A DNA stretch of 64,000 nt from Anarhynchus alexandrinus (taxonomy: Eukaryota; Chordata; Aves; Charadriiformes; Charadriidae), in the NCBI GenBank assembly GCA_008711295.1, contig VUYV01000090.1, forward strand, positions 3,092,917-3,156,916, read 5' to 3'. The notes under the pieces were generated by a model that did no database searches, was not told the origin of the DNA, and was given only the letters and a program-made list of their open reading frames with translations. Every line of letters starts with the position of its first letter. The stretch's first letter is position 1. The position numbers and the translations under genes were made by a program. Shown here piece after piece: positions 12,014 to 24,071 of the stretch.

Positions 12014-13482
12014 GTAAGTTTTAAAATGTTCTGTCGACCTAGATTTGGAATGCAAGGGGAGGAGGGCGGTAGTCGTTATTCCTAGTCTTTATAGCGTTGT
12101 GCCAGTATTTTGAATGATACCCTTTAGGCCCTGTCTCTGTTCTACACCGCTGTGGATCCATGTAGCTGCACCTTCATTTCCATAGTTTATTGCTGTCCTG
12201 TTCTTACACACTCCAGACTTCCTAAACATTCATCTTCTGAGCTGAATTTGTCTACACTTTGTGCAGAAACCAGCAGTCTTGGATAGGCTCAGTAAGACCC
12301 TTGATGAGGTTTATACTGTGAAGAGGGCTTGAAAGGCTTTTCGTTAAAAGACACCTGCAATCCAGGTTTCCCAAAGAAGCCATGTCAAGGGCTATGTAGC
12401 AAGTACTGTAACAAAGCTTGTAATATTGATAACTCTCTCTTCCTAAATCCTTCATTTTGAAGGTTCACTGCGTCTGCATGGAGGGGGGGAAACTCTACAT
12501 AATGGGAAACAGGAAAAATTGCACTTGAATTCTGCAGTGTGAGCGGGCTGGTACAGCTGCACCACTGAAGCTGTCATGGTTGCAGACCTGTGCCCCTTGA
12601 GGCTTCATATCCTCGTGTTGTGAAATGCTCGGTGTGCTTCTTCCCCTTCAGCTGTCTGCATTGCAGGCAATGTCAGAGGACGTGAGCATTTGTATTCAGA
12701 ATTGAGACGTCTATAAAGCTTTTCTTAGAAAGATGTTTCTAAGTTTGGAAATTTTGGAAACCTTTCTTTCTGTAATGAAAAGTAGTACAGAGCAGAAAGG
12801 AGTAAAAAGTGAGATTTACATCTGTCACCCCCTTTGAAGTATATAGCCAAAAGGAGTGAAAGACACTTTTTTTTTTTATTCTATAACTGGCAACAAAACG
12901 GTGCATCTCTTCTGAAACTAAAACTTTAGTGAAAGAAAAGTATTTGATAAGAGGGAGAAATGTTCTATTCAAAACTTAGCTTTTTTTGTCCTACAATTTT
13001 ATCAGTTTATTTTTTAACAAAGAATAAATTTTCCATTTATATTGGTGTTTATTTGATGGGCCATGCATACAGTTGGAAATCTCTTCTTGTAAAAGCATGT
13101 TTTATATAGATCCTTGACATTTGCATTACTGTCGGTAATGTCACATTGTGAGGGTATTTTATCTAGAGTCTCGCTATGTGGCTGGGAGAGAGAAGAGGTG
13201 TCCTTCAAGAATTTAAAAGGTGCTCTAGCATCTTCTAGCTCTGAGGTAAAAGCTTGATGTCTTCAGCTAAGAATAGGTAGAATCAAGCAATCCTGTGTTT
13301 TCAAATTTTCTTTTGTCTAATGCTTTTCATGTCCGTGTTCCACTGAATAGGAACACCGCTAGTGTGCGTGGCCTGGGCCCAGGGCTGGCTTGTCCCCTCT
13401 GTTCCAAGAACAGTGATTCGTAAGTCTTACGAAGGTATGTTTGGTTTTGGGTTGGTTTTTTTAATCGAAAGCTGTCTTGTAG
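12014..13482 (+). other. CNOT10: CNOT10 last intron
   Basis: A 1,469-bp intron between the GTAAGT donor and the GCTGTCTTGTAG acceptor. Apart from T-runs it holds nothing I can identify. Confidence 0.85.
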
Positions 13483-13637
13483 GTAACACGCAGCTGGCAC
13501 TGCAGATCATCAAGAGAAACCAGCTTCTCCCTTCTGTGAAAACACTCTCCGACATGCGGAAGAAGCCCGTTTTTCAGCCAGTCCACTCAATCCAGCCCAT
13601 TCAGATGCCAGCGTTCACCACTGTTCAAAGGAAGTGA
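13483..13637 (+). CDS. CNOT10: CNOT10 terminal coding exon and stop
   Basis: Contributes two bases, 50 codons and a TGA stop at 13635-13637. The peptide starts [20 protein letters not shown] and ends [10 protein letters not shown], the same C-terminus as human CNOT10 (about residues 693-744). The first part finishes the last TPR-like helix; the tail after KKPVFQPVH is a conserved extended segment, likely available for contacts within the CNOT10-CNOT11-CNOT1 module (inference). Total coding sequence in the window is 718 nt plus stop, about a third of the protein; the remainder lies before position 1. Confidence 0.97.
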
Positions 13638-13778
13638 GCTGGTGCTTCAACCTGCTGCTGCCCGGCCCAGGAGGGCTTGGGATTTTGTATATTTTTTTAA
13701 CCTAGGACACCTGCATACCCCAATTGCTGGAGTGTGTTCATTTATGTAAATTTTTAATAAAACCTGTAAACAAAGAGG
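13638..13778 (+). other. CNOT10: CNOT10 3' UTR
   Basis: A short UTR of about 140 nt from the stop codon to the predicted cleavage point. The end is approximate and is placed 15-20 nt after the AATAAA hexamer. Confidence 0.75.
13756..13761 (+). promoter_or_regulatory. CNOT10: CNOT10 poly(A) signal AATAAA
   Basis: Canonical hexamer about 120 nt after the stop codon. It is followed by a GT-rich downstream element (TGTTTGGAGGTGTTTG, about 13781-13796), the expected arrangement for cleavage and polyadenylation. Confidence 0.85.
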
Positions 13779-14669
13779 CATGTTTGGAGGTGTTTGTAAA
13801 GGTTACTTCTTGAAGGAAAAGAGGTTGGTATCTCTTTTTAATGTGAGTGGCAGTTTACTTACACTCAGTTAATTGATTCTTTTGAGTGTAATTTGGCTCT
13901 TTTTGAAGAGAATATATGGGAGGGAAGTGACTGGAAGGAGAATACCATTTACATGCTGAAATACCAGTTGAGCTGCTGTGTTGGCTGCTGTGTTTTGACA
14001 CACAAGCTATGGTTTTGTATTCCTCAAAGAAAAGGCGTCAGCCCAACTTTGCTATGTTGACGTAGCTACAGTCCCCTGGCAGCTGGGAGTTTGTTCTTTG
14101 CTGTAGGCGAAGCTGTCCCCCCCACAGACATGGGGACAGGGGGTTTGTGTGTGTATGTGTGGGCATATGCAGGTAAATGGCCTCAGGGGCAAGGAAAGGA
14201 GCTTTTTTTCCTGCAGGTCATAGCTAATGGTGGAAGAGGTTTGTGCCCCTTCTGCTGCCCCTCTGAGTTTCCTGTGGTTACCTTATTAAGCTTAAGTTTT
14301 AAGTGCAAATAACACAGCTCCAGCATTACATTAACAGTGCAAGGCCCTGGTGCCCAGTGGCAGCAATTGTCTTTTAAATTGTCTTTTTATCCTCCTTAAA
14401 CCCAAAAGGGTTAGCAGGATCCAAGAGGTTGTGGTGTAAGGCCCTTTTGGCAGTGTACTGCAGTGCAATGCTAAGCAGTAGTGACTTCATTGTCATGAGT
14501 TGGTATACAATTAGTGCAAGCTACCATTGCAAAAAGAAAAAAAAACACCAACAGTCTGTGCCCCTTTCCAGTTTGTGTGGTCAAGATGGCAAAGTGTTAG
14601 TGTGCAGGAGAGCGCACTGGTGCAGTCCTGTGGCCAGGGTGCATCTGTTGTCTTGTAAGATGCTGCACT

Positions 14670-14688
14670 GGGGGGGTGAGGGGAGGGG
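14670..14688 (+). other. G-rich tract, G-quadruplex / pause candidate
   Basis: Runs of 7, 4 and 4 guanines separated by 1-3 bases; the 7-G run can supply two of four G-tracts. A second G-rich block with 3-, 8- and 3-base runs lies at 14918-14941. They sit about 0.9-1.2 kb past the CNOT10 poly(A) signal, on the RNA-like strand of CNOT10 read-through, where G-rich pause elements are known to aid termination. Confidence 0.45.
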
Positions 14689-15392
14689 CGTGTGGAACTG
14701 ATCTGGGTGGTAAATGGCCCCTTCTGCTGCTGTGGCAGCGCTGTGCCACCATAGAGGAGAGGGGCTCTGCCTGCTTCTGCCTCAGGGGCTCAGTATCAGG
14801 CAGGGGGGAGGAGGCAAGAGCCAAAAGGCAGTTTGCCAGCATGGGGAGGGGGTTGGCCCTTCCTGGTCAGCGAGGCCAAAACCTGCTACAGCTGCCAACC
14901 CTGGGTCAGTGCAACAAGGGAGGAGGGGGGGGCAGGTAGGGCAATGGTTGCAGCAGGGAGTGGGTGCTCTGAAGGGAGCAGTGCTGGGCAACACACATGC
15001 TGTAGCTGGGTAGGAGTTGTTCGTGTTGGGGGGTGGTTGTTTTTTGTTTGTTGTGTTGGGTTTTTTTCTTCTCCCTTGTTTTCCTTTGGTGCAGGTACAG
15101 TGGAAGAGTGCCTAAGTTGTTTTTTGTTGTGGTTTTTTTAATGCTGTTTCCACTTTAGAGAACTACCTCTTCCTTCCAAAAACTTTTCTGCCTTTTGCTC
15201 AAACCAAGAGGCTGTAAGATAGACAGCAGCATAATCAAGGACCCTCTGGTTACTTATTGTGACCATGGGAGATGGGCTGAGCCATCTTGCCTTGGGACTT
15301 AACCCAGGTATAGCTAATCAGACCCCAGCATGGCGCGTAGCATTGCTTTTCACTTACCCTCCTGGGCTGTTTTGTGCCATTTCAGCTATTCT

Positions 15393-15419
15393 GAGAGTAT
15401 CTGCCCAGCAGATACTCTC
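15393..15419. repeat. perfect 12-bp inverted repeat, 3-nt loop
   Basis: Arms GAGAGTATCTGC (15393-15404) and GCAGATACTCTC (15408-15419) flank the loop CCA. A further 5-bp pairing, CAGCT (15383-15387) with AGCTG (15428-15432), lies outside an asymmetric internal loop. The stem is of mixed composition, not AT-rich low complexity. Its role is unknown. Confidence 0.85.
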
Positions 15420-16019
15420 CAGGGCAGAGCTGTGATAACACCTTATCTCCCTGTGCTGCTGCTGTTGTACTTTGCCTCCAGCCACCACCAGGAAGGTCAC
15501 TTTTCCAAGTGGCCACCTGGGATGCAGAGCCTGCAACTGCGGCACTCGGTAACTGGAGCATTGCGTAGTGCAGATGTGTGTAGGAGAGATCTGGAACAAA
15601 CAAGCCACAACTGACAGAAGACGACTAGTAAGTTTATTAAACAATGTGCAAGTTGTAGGATGAGTACAAGAGTGTGTCCCTATAGGGGGAAGCCAGCCAT
15701 CATGATGCTGTACAGCAGAAAGCTGCAGGCCTGCTTCGCTTAGATAACTGACTTTGCTACTCTTCAAGGCTTTCAGAGTAATGACCAAGTAGCTGACTTT
15801 TTTTTTTTTCTTTTCAATTTTTCTATCGCTGTAGGAGGTGGCACCCACTCTGTCCTCAGGTAGGGCAAGCGGTTTAGAAACATTAGGAATAAGGAAAAAA
15901 AAAATCAGGAAAAATATGTAGCGATCACCTTTCTTCAAGAAGGGACAAAGGGAGCCGATACATCAGTCAAGTCAAAGTAGATCGACTGATTAAATAAAAA
16001 ACAAATAAATAAAAGGTTA

Positions 16020-16290
16020 AAGATGCTCGCTGTGTGGTCCGGGGCCCTCAACAGAGAAGATTCTTCTCTGCCCCCCCCCCAGGAATGCGGCGCTTTCACA
16101 TGCAAAAGGCACTACGGCAGCTCTGCCCGCGGCACCCAGCGCTGCCCGCCGGGGGGGGGTGCGGGATGCAGCGGCGGTTCCCCAGACACCGCGCAGCTTA
16201 TCGCGGCTGCATTTGCATGTCAGCAGCAGCGTCCGGCCTCAGCTCCCCCCTCACACCCGACTGCGCGTCTGCCCTAAGGCGGCTGCAGTG
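16020..16290. promoter_or_regulatory. small CpG-rich island with octamer motif
   Basis: GC-rich sequence with clustered CpGs (GCGGCG, GCCCGCGGC, CCGCGC, ATCGCGGC, TGCGCGTC), bounded by AT-rich DNA. It contains a perfect octamer ATTTGCAT at 16211-16218. It lies downstream of both flanking genes, so it is not the promoter of either. It may be an unannotated promoter, an enhancer or a GC-rich relic; the sequence alone does not decide. Confidence 0.5.
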
Positions 16291-17936
16291 ACCAGAGCAC
16301 CTCTGGCATTTTTTTTTCCTCCCTACTTGAAGAGAGGAGTGATGGGTTGGTGACTTTCAGCTGTTGGGTTTCAGTCGTACCATTAACAGAGGAGGGGAAG
16401 GGAGGGAACCAAAAAAAAAAAAACAACCACCCACATCTAGGAAGGGAGCAGCAAAGGACTTGTCTCCTCTCTGGCATTGCTGGAGAGTCACAGTCCACTT
16501 TTGCCTTTAAACCCCCCCCCCCAAGTTGCTTTTAGGCTCTGATAGTAAAGAAGTGAAGGTAAAGTAAAACTGTCAGCTGTGTAAAAGCAGTGAGTGGGAG
16601 CAGGAGCAGCACAGGCTGTGCTGTGATTTAAGTTAAAGTCAGTGATACTTTTGGTTTGAGCCACTTCCTCCTGGATCTCCCCTTGCCTCCAGGATCTCAC
16701 CCTGCACATGCACTGGTTCACATCCCCACAGCAGAGAAAGGAGTTGCACCATAACCCCCATTGCCTCTCTATGCTGGCATAGACTCAGAGCTAGAGGTAG
16801 ACCAGTGACCATGGCCAGGGTGCAAGAACCCTGCACCACTTGTTCAGCAGTGTCCAGAGCCATCTCATGGCGCTTAAGGAGCTTTCAGGTTCTGGTTGGC
16901 TTCAGGGAGAGAGCAGAGAAGCCAAGGGAATAGACAGAGGACCGCACAAAGCTGGCCAAGTTGGTAGTCTTGAAACTTACCTGAGCAGCCTTTTCCACCT
17001 CCTTCACAGGGTCTTCTCCCTTCCTCCTTTCAACCTGAAGTGGTCTCTGTACTGCTGACATGTTGCCAGCTGCTCCAGCAGGAAGAGCAAGCAATGGTTT
17101 GGTCAAGGATTTAGATGGATAGAGCACAGCATGGTGCTGAGCAGTCCTACAGCTGTACCATGCAGCTGGGGATAGAAAGCAGCTCAGCTTTGAAGAGCTC
17201 CCACAGTCAGCACTTTCAGAAACTGGAATCCACCTCCACTGCTACCCATGCTGGGAATTCAGTCAGAGGTCTTAATTCCCAATCTGACTTGAAGAGCATC
17301 CTCCCATGTTCACCATTTCTTTTCAAACCTCTCCTAAGGCAGTAAGGAAAAAGAGCACCTTTTCTGCTTACCCAGCTTTTATGTTGGCAGTCTGCTCTTC
17401 AAGATGACAGATACACTACTGAATGTTCTGGTGGCCTTGCTTTACACTACCACTCAGAAAAAGCACTGCTTTCACAATTGCAAAGGTGAAAAGAGGGGAA
17501 CCTAGAATTGGACTTAACAAGGTTAAACCAGGAACTTTCTGGCAAAATACTGGAAAAACTGCATGGAGTACAGCTGGTGAGTTCAGTAGCAAAGCCATTT
17601 CCTCCAGGCTTTATAGTGAGGCTGGTTTTTTAATAGACCAGACAATTAAGAGTTTGACACTGCATCAAAACTCTGGGTTTTTTTTTTTGTTTGGTTGGGT
17701 TTTTTTGTTTGTTTGGGTTTGTTTTTTTTGAAAACACACTTCCCTCCATAGCACCCCAACATTTCTCCTCCCCTCTCCTTTCAAAGCAGGTGCCTCTGGT
17801 TGAAATTTTCAGTAGTCACCACCTGGAGACAGCCAGGTTCAAGTTCAGGCAAGAGCTTTTTTTCCCTCTTTCAGGCTTCGGCCGGGCAATACAGAAACAC
17901 ACATACACAGATTTGCCATGAAAAAACCTCCTCACG

Positions 17937-17942
17937 TTTATT
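17937..17942 (-). promoter_or_regulatory. TRIM71: TRIM71 distal poly(A) signal AATAAA
   Basis: On the - strand an AATAAA hexamer is followed within 30 nt by a GT-rich downstream element (TGTGTATGTGTGTTTCTG). It would give a UTR of the expected length. Internal hexamers could make shorter isoforms. Confidence 0.7.
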
Positions 17943-20034
17943 TGATTAAACAAAAATAAAATAAACTGCATAGGAACATTTTAAAGTCCAGAGAGACACT
18001 GACTTTGTTTTAAGGCTGCCAGTAGCTGATACATCATCTCCTTGCTACATCCTTCAGCCTTCCCTATGGACCGCAAAGATACATTCAGAAGCCTCCATTA
18101 ACACAAGGGTTCTAACATTTTGCTCACTTATTCTACGTAAAAGTTTGCACATAACCTGTCATGCTTTCTTCTCGACGGTACTCAACAACTGACATTTAAA
18201 AATTATGTCACTTTTTGTCCAAGTAGAAATGTGACGCCCTTTGGGGGAACGCAGAAGTTCTTGTCACAGCCTGTCTCATTATCAATTAGATATAAAAGCT
18301 CTGAGCAGCTCATTAAAATCAGAGCACTGTCTGTCCTGCTGAGACATTATTATTATTAGGAGAGCAGCATGATTAATCACTATAAGTAGAAAAGAAACAA
18401 CTGCAACAGAAGAGGAAACTACAAAACCAATCAACTCAAGATGCCCAACATCCGAGGACTGACAAAATCATTCTGGATCCCGATGCAAACCCGCACCGAG
18501 GCAACGTTACTTATATGCTGGTAATGAAGTTTATAAGTTTTATCTACAGTCAATTAAATGAGGGGAGAAAAATGCACGTGTGACATTGGTTTCATGTGGA
18601 TGACCTCCATTGTGTTCGAGGCTTCCAATTTCTACTTGGCTTAAGTTGTGGGCATGTGTTCAACACCCTCACGCATCGTGCACGGACCAGGCAGCGCATG
18701 ACAGGTAATGCACAGTACAAACAAGAGTCACGTACAGTAAGAAACCCCCACCAACTCAGGTGACTAAGCACACCTTACAAACTAGTTAAAAACTTTTTAG
18801 TCGTTTTAGAAAAGAAACTAAAAGCAAAAACCCAGAAAGACATCTCTGCCTCTGAAGGAAAAACTACTACATTGTCAGAAAAGTACTCTACAAACCTATA
18901 AAAGGACTTTTTTTTTTTTTTAAACTAGTCTGGTAGTTCAAAAGGAAGTTACTTAACTACATCACTACACAGACACTTAACATTCAGTCAGTAAGGCTCT
19001 ACGAAAAGAGCTTAAAAAATTATCTACCTGAGTTTGTAAGTTGATACAATCATTAATAGAAGGTCTAAGACCATGCAGGTACACAAAGCATTTTTAGAAC
19101 CATTATTGGTTAAACAATGATGGAAAAAGATGCCAGTCTGGCTCGTTAACCCGTAAGATCACTTAGAGACATCAATGTACATTTTCCACCATAACATTTA
19201 CCAAACCCAACACAGTCTAAGGTTATTAGGGGTCTCCTGTACCCACTTCTGTCACCCCCTAATATGAGCAGGGAAGGAAACAAGATTTTTTCAATTAGTA
19301 ATCTGAAAATGTGCTTCTGCAACTTTACTCCACAGGTAAAACAAGGGGCACGTTGCATGTCACTATGAAAGTTGCATAAAACCCCAACACACTGGTTTTA
19401 AACCGCCTCTCCTGAGAATGTCTGAAGCTAAACTGCCCTCCAGGAATAGGAACTTGGTTGCTTAGTCATGGTGGAAAAAATCCCATTGAGTCAAGAAAGC
19501 TACTAATACAATCACCAAGTCAAAAAAAAAATCAGGATCTTATTCCCTTCAAGCATTTGGTATAGCATTGTGTTTACAGCAATCCTAACATTAGTCTTTC
19601 CAAACAGGACATATTCGTAGGCATGCATAAAAGTTTTTCTCTTGTAGAGAGAAGACCTAAAGGTCTTACGGACAGAAGAACACTGCAAATGAACATGAAG
19701 TATGTCATGCCAGCTAGTAGTGTCATAATACTGAAAAAAGTTTACATTTCTGGATTTCGTAGTGAAAACAGAACAAACTCAAAAGTGTTTTTCAGGTATC
19801 CCGGTCCAGTTTGCCTGAACATTTGGTTTTATTTACAGCTTCTCTAGCAAGGGCAGCTTAGTATTTCCATGGGCAGGTAGCAAAAACAAAAGCAAACAAA
19901 AGCAAGAAGTCACCACATTGTACACACTTAGTATCTCCGTTTGAATTAAAATGCTTGTCCAACAGGCAGGATGAATCAATCCTTCGCGCCCAGGCAGATT
20001 CTCAACTATTTCTCAAACCTGTCTGATGCTAAAT

Positions 20035-20042
20035 TGAGGTAG
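20035..20042 (-). promoter_or_regulatory. TRIM71: let-7 8-mer target site (distal pair, second)
   Basis: The TRIM71 mRNA strand reads CTACCTCA, the perfect 8-mer match to the let-7 seed. It lies about 4.2 kb into the 3' UTR, start-to-start 27 nt from the neighbouring site at 20062-20069, within the range known for cooperative miRNA action. Confidence 0.75.
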
Positions 20043-20061
20043 ATGATTTACTTCTGCAAAG

Positions 20062-20069
20062 TGAGGTAG
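20062..20069 (-). promoter_or_regulatory. TRIM71: let-7 8-mer target site (distal pair, first)
   Basis: CTACCTCA on the mRNA strand, a perfect let-7 8-mer match. It is paired with the site at 20035-20042, with a 19-nt gap between them. An internal AATAAA at 20355-20360 lies upstream in the mRNA, so a shortened UTR would lose this pair. Confidence 0.75.
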
Positions 20070-21065
20070 ACCTTCAAGAAAAAGATAGTGGCATCTCTAG
20101 TTGTGCATTTTTGTACCACGGCAAACTGGGTTTCAAACTCCCAAGGACTCAAAGACCAAAGGTACAATATTTGTCTAACGCAAGTACCAGTGTTCATTTT
20201 TTATACAGCTCCAAACTGTTTGTCTAAATATCTCTATCTTTAAATACCCTATTACCTTTTGGCACCATTTGGCTTACACTCCTTTAAGTAAAAAAAAAAA
20301 ACAAAAAACAACAAAAAAAACCAAACCACCAAAACCCAACACTTTGGCACAATATTTATTTTTTTTTTTTAAACAGAACTGAACAAAGAAATCTTATGAT
20401 CAAAGTTATGGCAAGATAAGCCTATAAACCTGCTCTCTTCAGAAATTACTTTTGGTTTAACTGCAACTTAACAGACTGGGCCCATTTTCCTGCAATTCCA
20501 AGGGAATGCCACATCCAAGTGCCTCTCTCCTTTTTCTCCCAACTTGGTTACGTCTGGCCACAATATGTATTCGTTTTCAGGTGTTGCCATCCTTCCCTTG
20601 CTTTCTTTGCAAGTTTAAGGTTTATGGGCTTCCTTAAATGAGTTGTATTTATAAGGTACTAAATAAAAAGGAGTGAATTATCTGAAGGATCTGCATTATC
20701 AAGTACTGAGTCTGCTTCAGTTCCTGCTCAAAATAGTTCTGAGAACGGACAAGATTGCTTCACAGGCTGAACCCAGAACAGCCATACCGACTGCTGATAA
20801 CATTTTGTCAAGCAAAAAGTCTACCGAGAGCCACTGCTTTAACCTGAAATTCCTTTGGGAGTTCCAGTGGACAGGTCTGTCACCCACATCTGTTGTTCCC
20901 CAGTGTCAGAGCTAAGAGAAAGAGGCACAAGCTCATCTCAACCCTTCTCCAGGCCATTTCCACTAGTTCAGAAGATTACTCTGAATGCTTCTTCAGTTTG
21001 CAATCCAGCTTCAAAGCCTTGCTTTTTCTCTCTGCGCCATGTATGTTATGATACTGGGGCATTAA

Positions 21066-21099
21066 CCTGAGAACATGCATAGCCTGAGAACATGCATGG
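21066..21099. repeat. 17-bp tandem duplication in TRIM71 3' UTR
   Basis: Two copies of CCTGAGAACATGCAT at 21066-21080 and 21083-21097, in a 17-bp period. The 15-base core is identical. Each copy holds the palindrome ATGCAT. No known function. Confidence 0.8.
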
Positions 21100-24071
21100 A
21101 AAAAACAGCAAGGTTTGAATCTCATTTAAGTATCAGTTTTTAAAAGCCCCTATGGGGCGTCTGATGTTGGCATTGTATATTAGCGCTACGTATTTTCATT
21201 GCATATAAAACACTCCATTTTATAAGCTACACTACCACTTTTGAATGAGACCAGGTGTGCTTAGCACTATCTATGACAAAGGTAAGGAATTATTTTTGGG
21301 TAGCTAAATAGTAGTGTTTTTAAAACGAAAAAGCTCCCCAACACGTGAGGTCAAACGCTTGGGGTTTGGTTTGTAAGCAAATCCCACTGAATTAAATAGA
21401 CAGCGACTTCAAAAGAGTTAAAGTCATTCCTCTTCCTGACAGAGCTGGACTGGGGGGGTTGTGCAATGGCTCCATGCAGAACAGCAAAGGGCAACTTCAG
21501 CGTCTGTCACCTACTACGCGGTGCAGGCTGGAGAGGGGCAAAAAGGTTTCTGCAGTTCAACACAATCCTGAATGCACGCTTAACTTAACTTTATTTTTTT
21601 TTTTAATGCCTGGAAAACAACTCCCTTCTAGTCCCAGAGAAGGGGGAAACCCACCAAGCATTAAAGCACAGGAGCATTTCTAGCATACTCCAACACTGTC
21701 AGCCACTCCGGTCAAGGTATTAAGAGACCTGGCATTTTTATTAAGACATGATAGGATAAATCCCAGGACACTGCAAACTAAACATTAAAGCTTTTAAAAC
21801 CAGTTTTCTTTGGTATCTAGATCTTGCAGGCTATTAGTTTTCCCAGCCCAAGTTGCAAATAATTCTTGGACTGAATAATACAAGACAAACATGGACATCT
21901 GTCACAACTGTGGGCCACCCCCGAGAAGGGAGGCACGTACACAAGCAGAACTTGAAGTTGAAGGTAAACTAGCTTTCTCTCCTACCCATATTTTGAGTGG
22001 CCACAGAAATTTACTGACAGACATCTGTATAAAAGATTATCCTTTAAAGATTATTTTTAAACCATGCTACCCTAAGATTAAGCCTAACTGAAACATACTG
22101 CTTTGAAGAGTTTGCTTCCTTGAGGCTTTGGCTGAAAGGCAGCACAGTTATTTTATCTTATTTAATTCAGGTGTTTTTCCTCACCCTTCTCTCAAAAGAG
22201 TTTTTGCCATCTCGTGAATCTGTCTCTTTCTGGTCCTTTAGTTTAAGCCTCCTCTAAGTGGCAGCCATCTGTCTGCACACATCGTCAGGATTTCTACAAA
22301 ACCCAGAAAGTTAACACTCCTTGGAGGGGAAAAGCAGCAAGAAGGAAAGTGCACCTTGTGATTTCTCACAAACTTGTGAAGAGCCTTCCAATCTCAGGTC
22401 ACTCTTGTGCTCGGTGGCTGGCAGAGATGAACCCTTTCCTTGGAGGATGGTTAAGGCTCTTCAGGCTTTTTGATAACGACCAAGTTTATGTTTCGGAGAT
22501 CTTCTCTTGCAAACAGTAATGTAAATCCCATGGCATTTCTAAGCCTAAGAGTACTGATACATGAATTTTTCCATCACAGAGACAAAAAAAGCTCTCTGGT
22601 TCCCTGCTTTAACCATTCTTGTTTGCCACCAAAGGCCTTATCCAGAGGGTGAAGTAACATCTCTGTAGAGACCGTATCTGCATTAACAGCTAAATTGAAA
22701 TGCAAGAAATTGAAGAATAAAACCAAATACCTCCAGGGACTCAAAGTCACATTTTGCTAAAGAGATCTCTATTCCCCTAAAAAGTTTCTGCTTCTCAGAA
22801 AAGCTTTTTTTTTTTATATCCCTGAAAAGGCTAACTTCCCCCTGCCTCCAAGCTTTTAAGGATCATATACATTTATTTTACACAGAATTCTTTGGTACTG
22901 CCCTGGAAAAAAGCAGCAAAGTTTCATCTTGATGCAGTTTGCCTTATGCTGGTACTGGTAACTTTTCACTTGGATCTGTAGCAAGAGGTACATGGAGCTA
23001 CAGGCCCATCCTGCCCTAAAAACTACAGTAGATCTTCCTGAATTTTTCAGTCCAGCTCTTTAGGGAAGCCAGAAGAAAAAAAATAATATTTTTGTCACTG
23101 ATAGAGTTATTGCAATCCTTTTAAACACAAAAAGACTGTTGACTTCTCCAAAACGCACCCTGAATCTCCAAAGCTGTGCTTATTCCTTACTTTTGGAAAA
23201 AGGTACCACTTCTGTTCCAACAAATCCATCAAATATTATTCCCTTAAAGTCTCTCTATGGGGAGGGGCAAAAAAAGCTAGTCATTTTACAAGAAAGTAAA
23301 TCAAAAGGGTTTGATTTTCCCCATTTCAATGCTCCTTGTAACCTCTTCTGTTATCCAGATTAGGTGTACTGATAAAAGAAACAGTAACTTTTTTTAAAAC
23401 TAATTTAGTTTTCAGGTGAAAGGGTAAAAAGAAATACTCAATGACAGGATACATTAAAGGAAGCCTTGCTTTTTATCTAAACTTTACAACGACTGCACTA
23501 AGCCACTAAAATGAACAATTTGGTTTAAACTTAAAGAATTTTTGTGCATTTTCATCAGCTTCACTTTGTGCTGTTGGATTACTGTGTTTCAGAAAAAAAT
23601 ACACAGAAATGCCAAAAAGATGCAAACTTGCTCTTCCCGGCTAGTGAATCCCACTCACTTTCACAAAACGTTCAAAGTCGTTTGGGAAGAAGACGCTGTG
23701 CTCACCAGTAAATCAAACACACTGAGGTATAAAAAGGAGAACAGGAAAAAGTTCTCTGCTGAAGCAGCAATTAAAAAAAAAAACCAACCAAAAAACAAAA
23801 GTCCCCCCTCCCATATCCCCACCCACAGAACTGCAGTATGGTCAAGAACACAAATTTTCTACAAACACTTACTACCATTTTCTCCATTAAAAAAGTTACA
23901 TAGAGCCTTTTTTTGGCTTAGTCTACAGAACTCACCACACAAACCACCTAATGTGCACAGCAACACTTGTTTGTGCATGAAACCCCATCGGGGGGAGAGG
24001 TAAAACGTTCTGAACTGTGAGTGTGTGGGGACGGGGAGGGGGCGAGAAACCGGGGAGGGAAGGGAGAACAA

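Larger units (their letters stand above)
13779..17915. other. intergenic spacer between convergent CNOT10 and TRIM71
   Basis: About 4.1 kb between two predicted poly(A) sites. It holds G-rich blocks on the + strand (14660-14945), a GC-rich CpG island-like segment (16020-16290), poly-C tracts (16071-16080, 16512-16522), T/G-rich low-complexity stretches (15025-15075, 17680-17731) and a perfect hairpin (15393-15419). Several open frames (for example 15354-15938 on the - strand) have no recognisable similarity or coding signature. I see no gene. Confidence 0.65.

Noticed and set aside
15354..15938. 194-residue open frame on the - strand in the spacer
   Set aside because: Low-complexity residues (runs of K and F from A/T tracts), no recognisable domain and no splice or promoter context.
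18541..19837. Two Pumilio-type motifs (TGTANATA on the - strand) at 18541-18548 and 19830-19837 in the TRIM71 UTR
   Set aside because: Two such matches are near chance expectation in 6.3 kb and they are not clustered.
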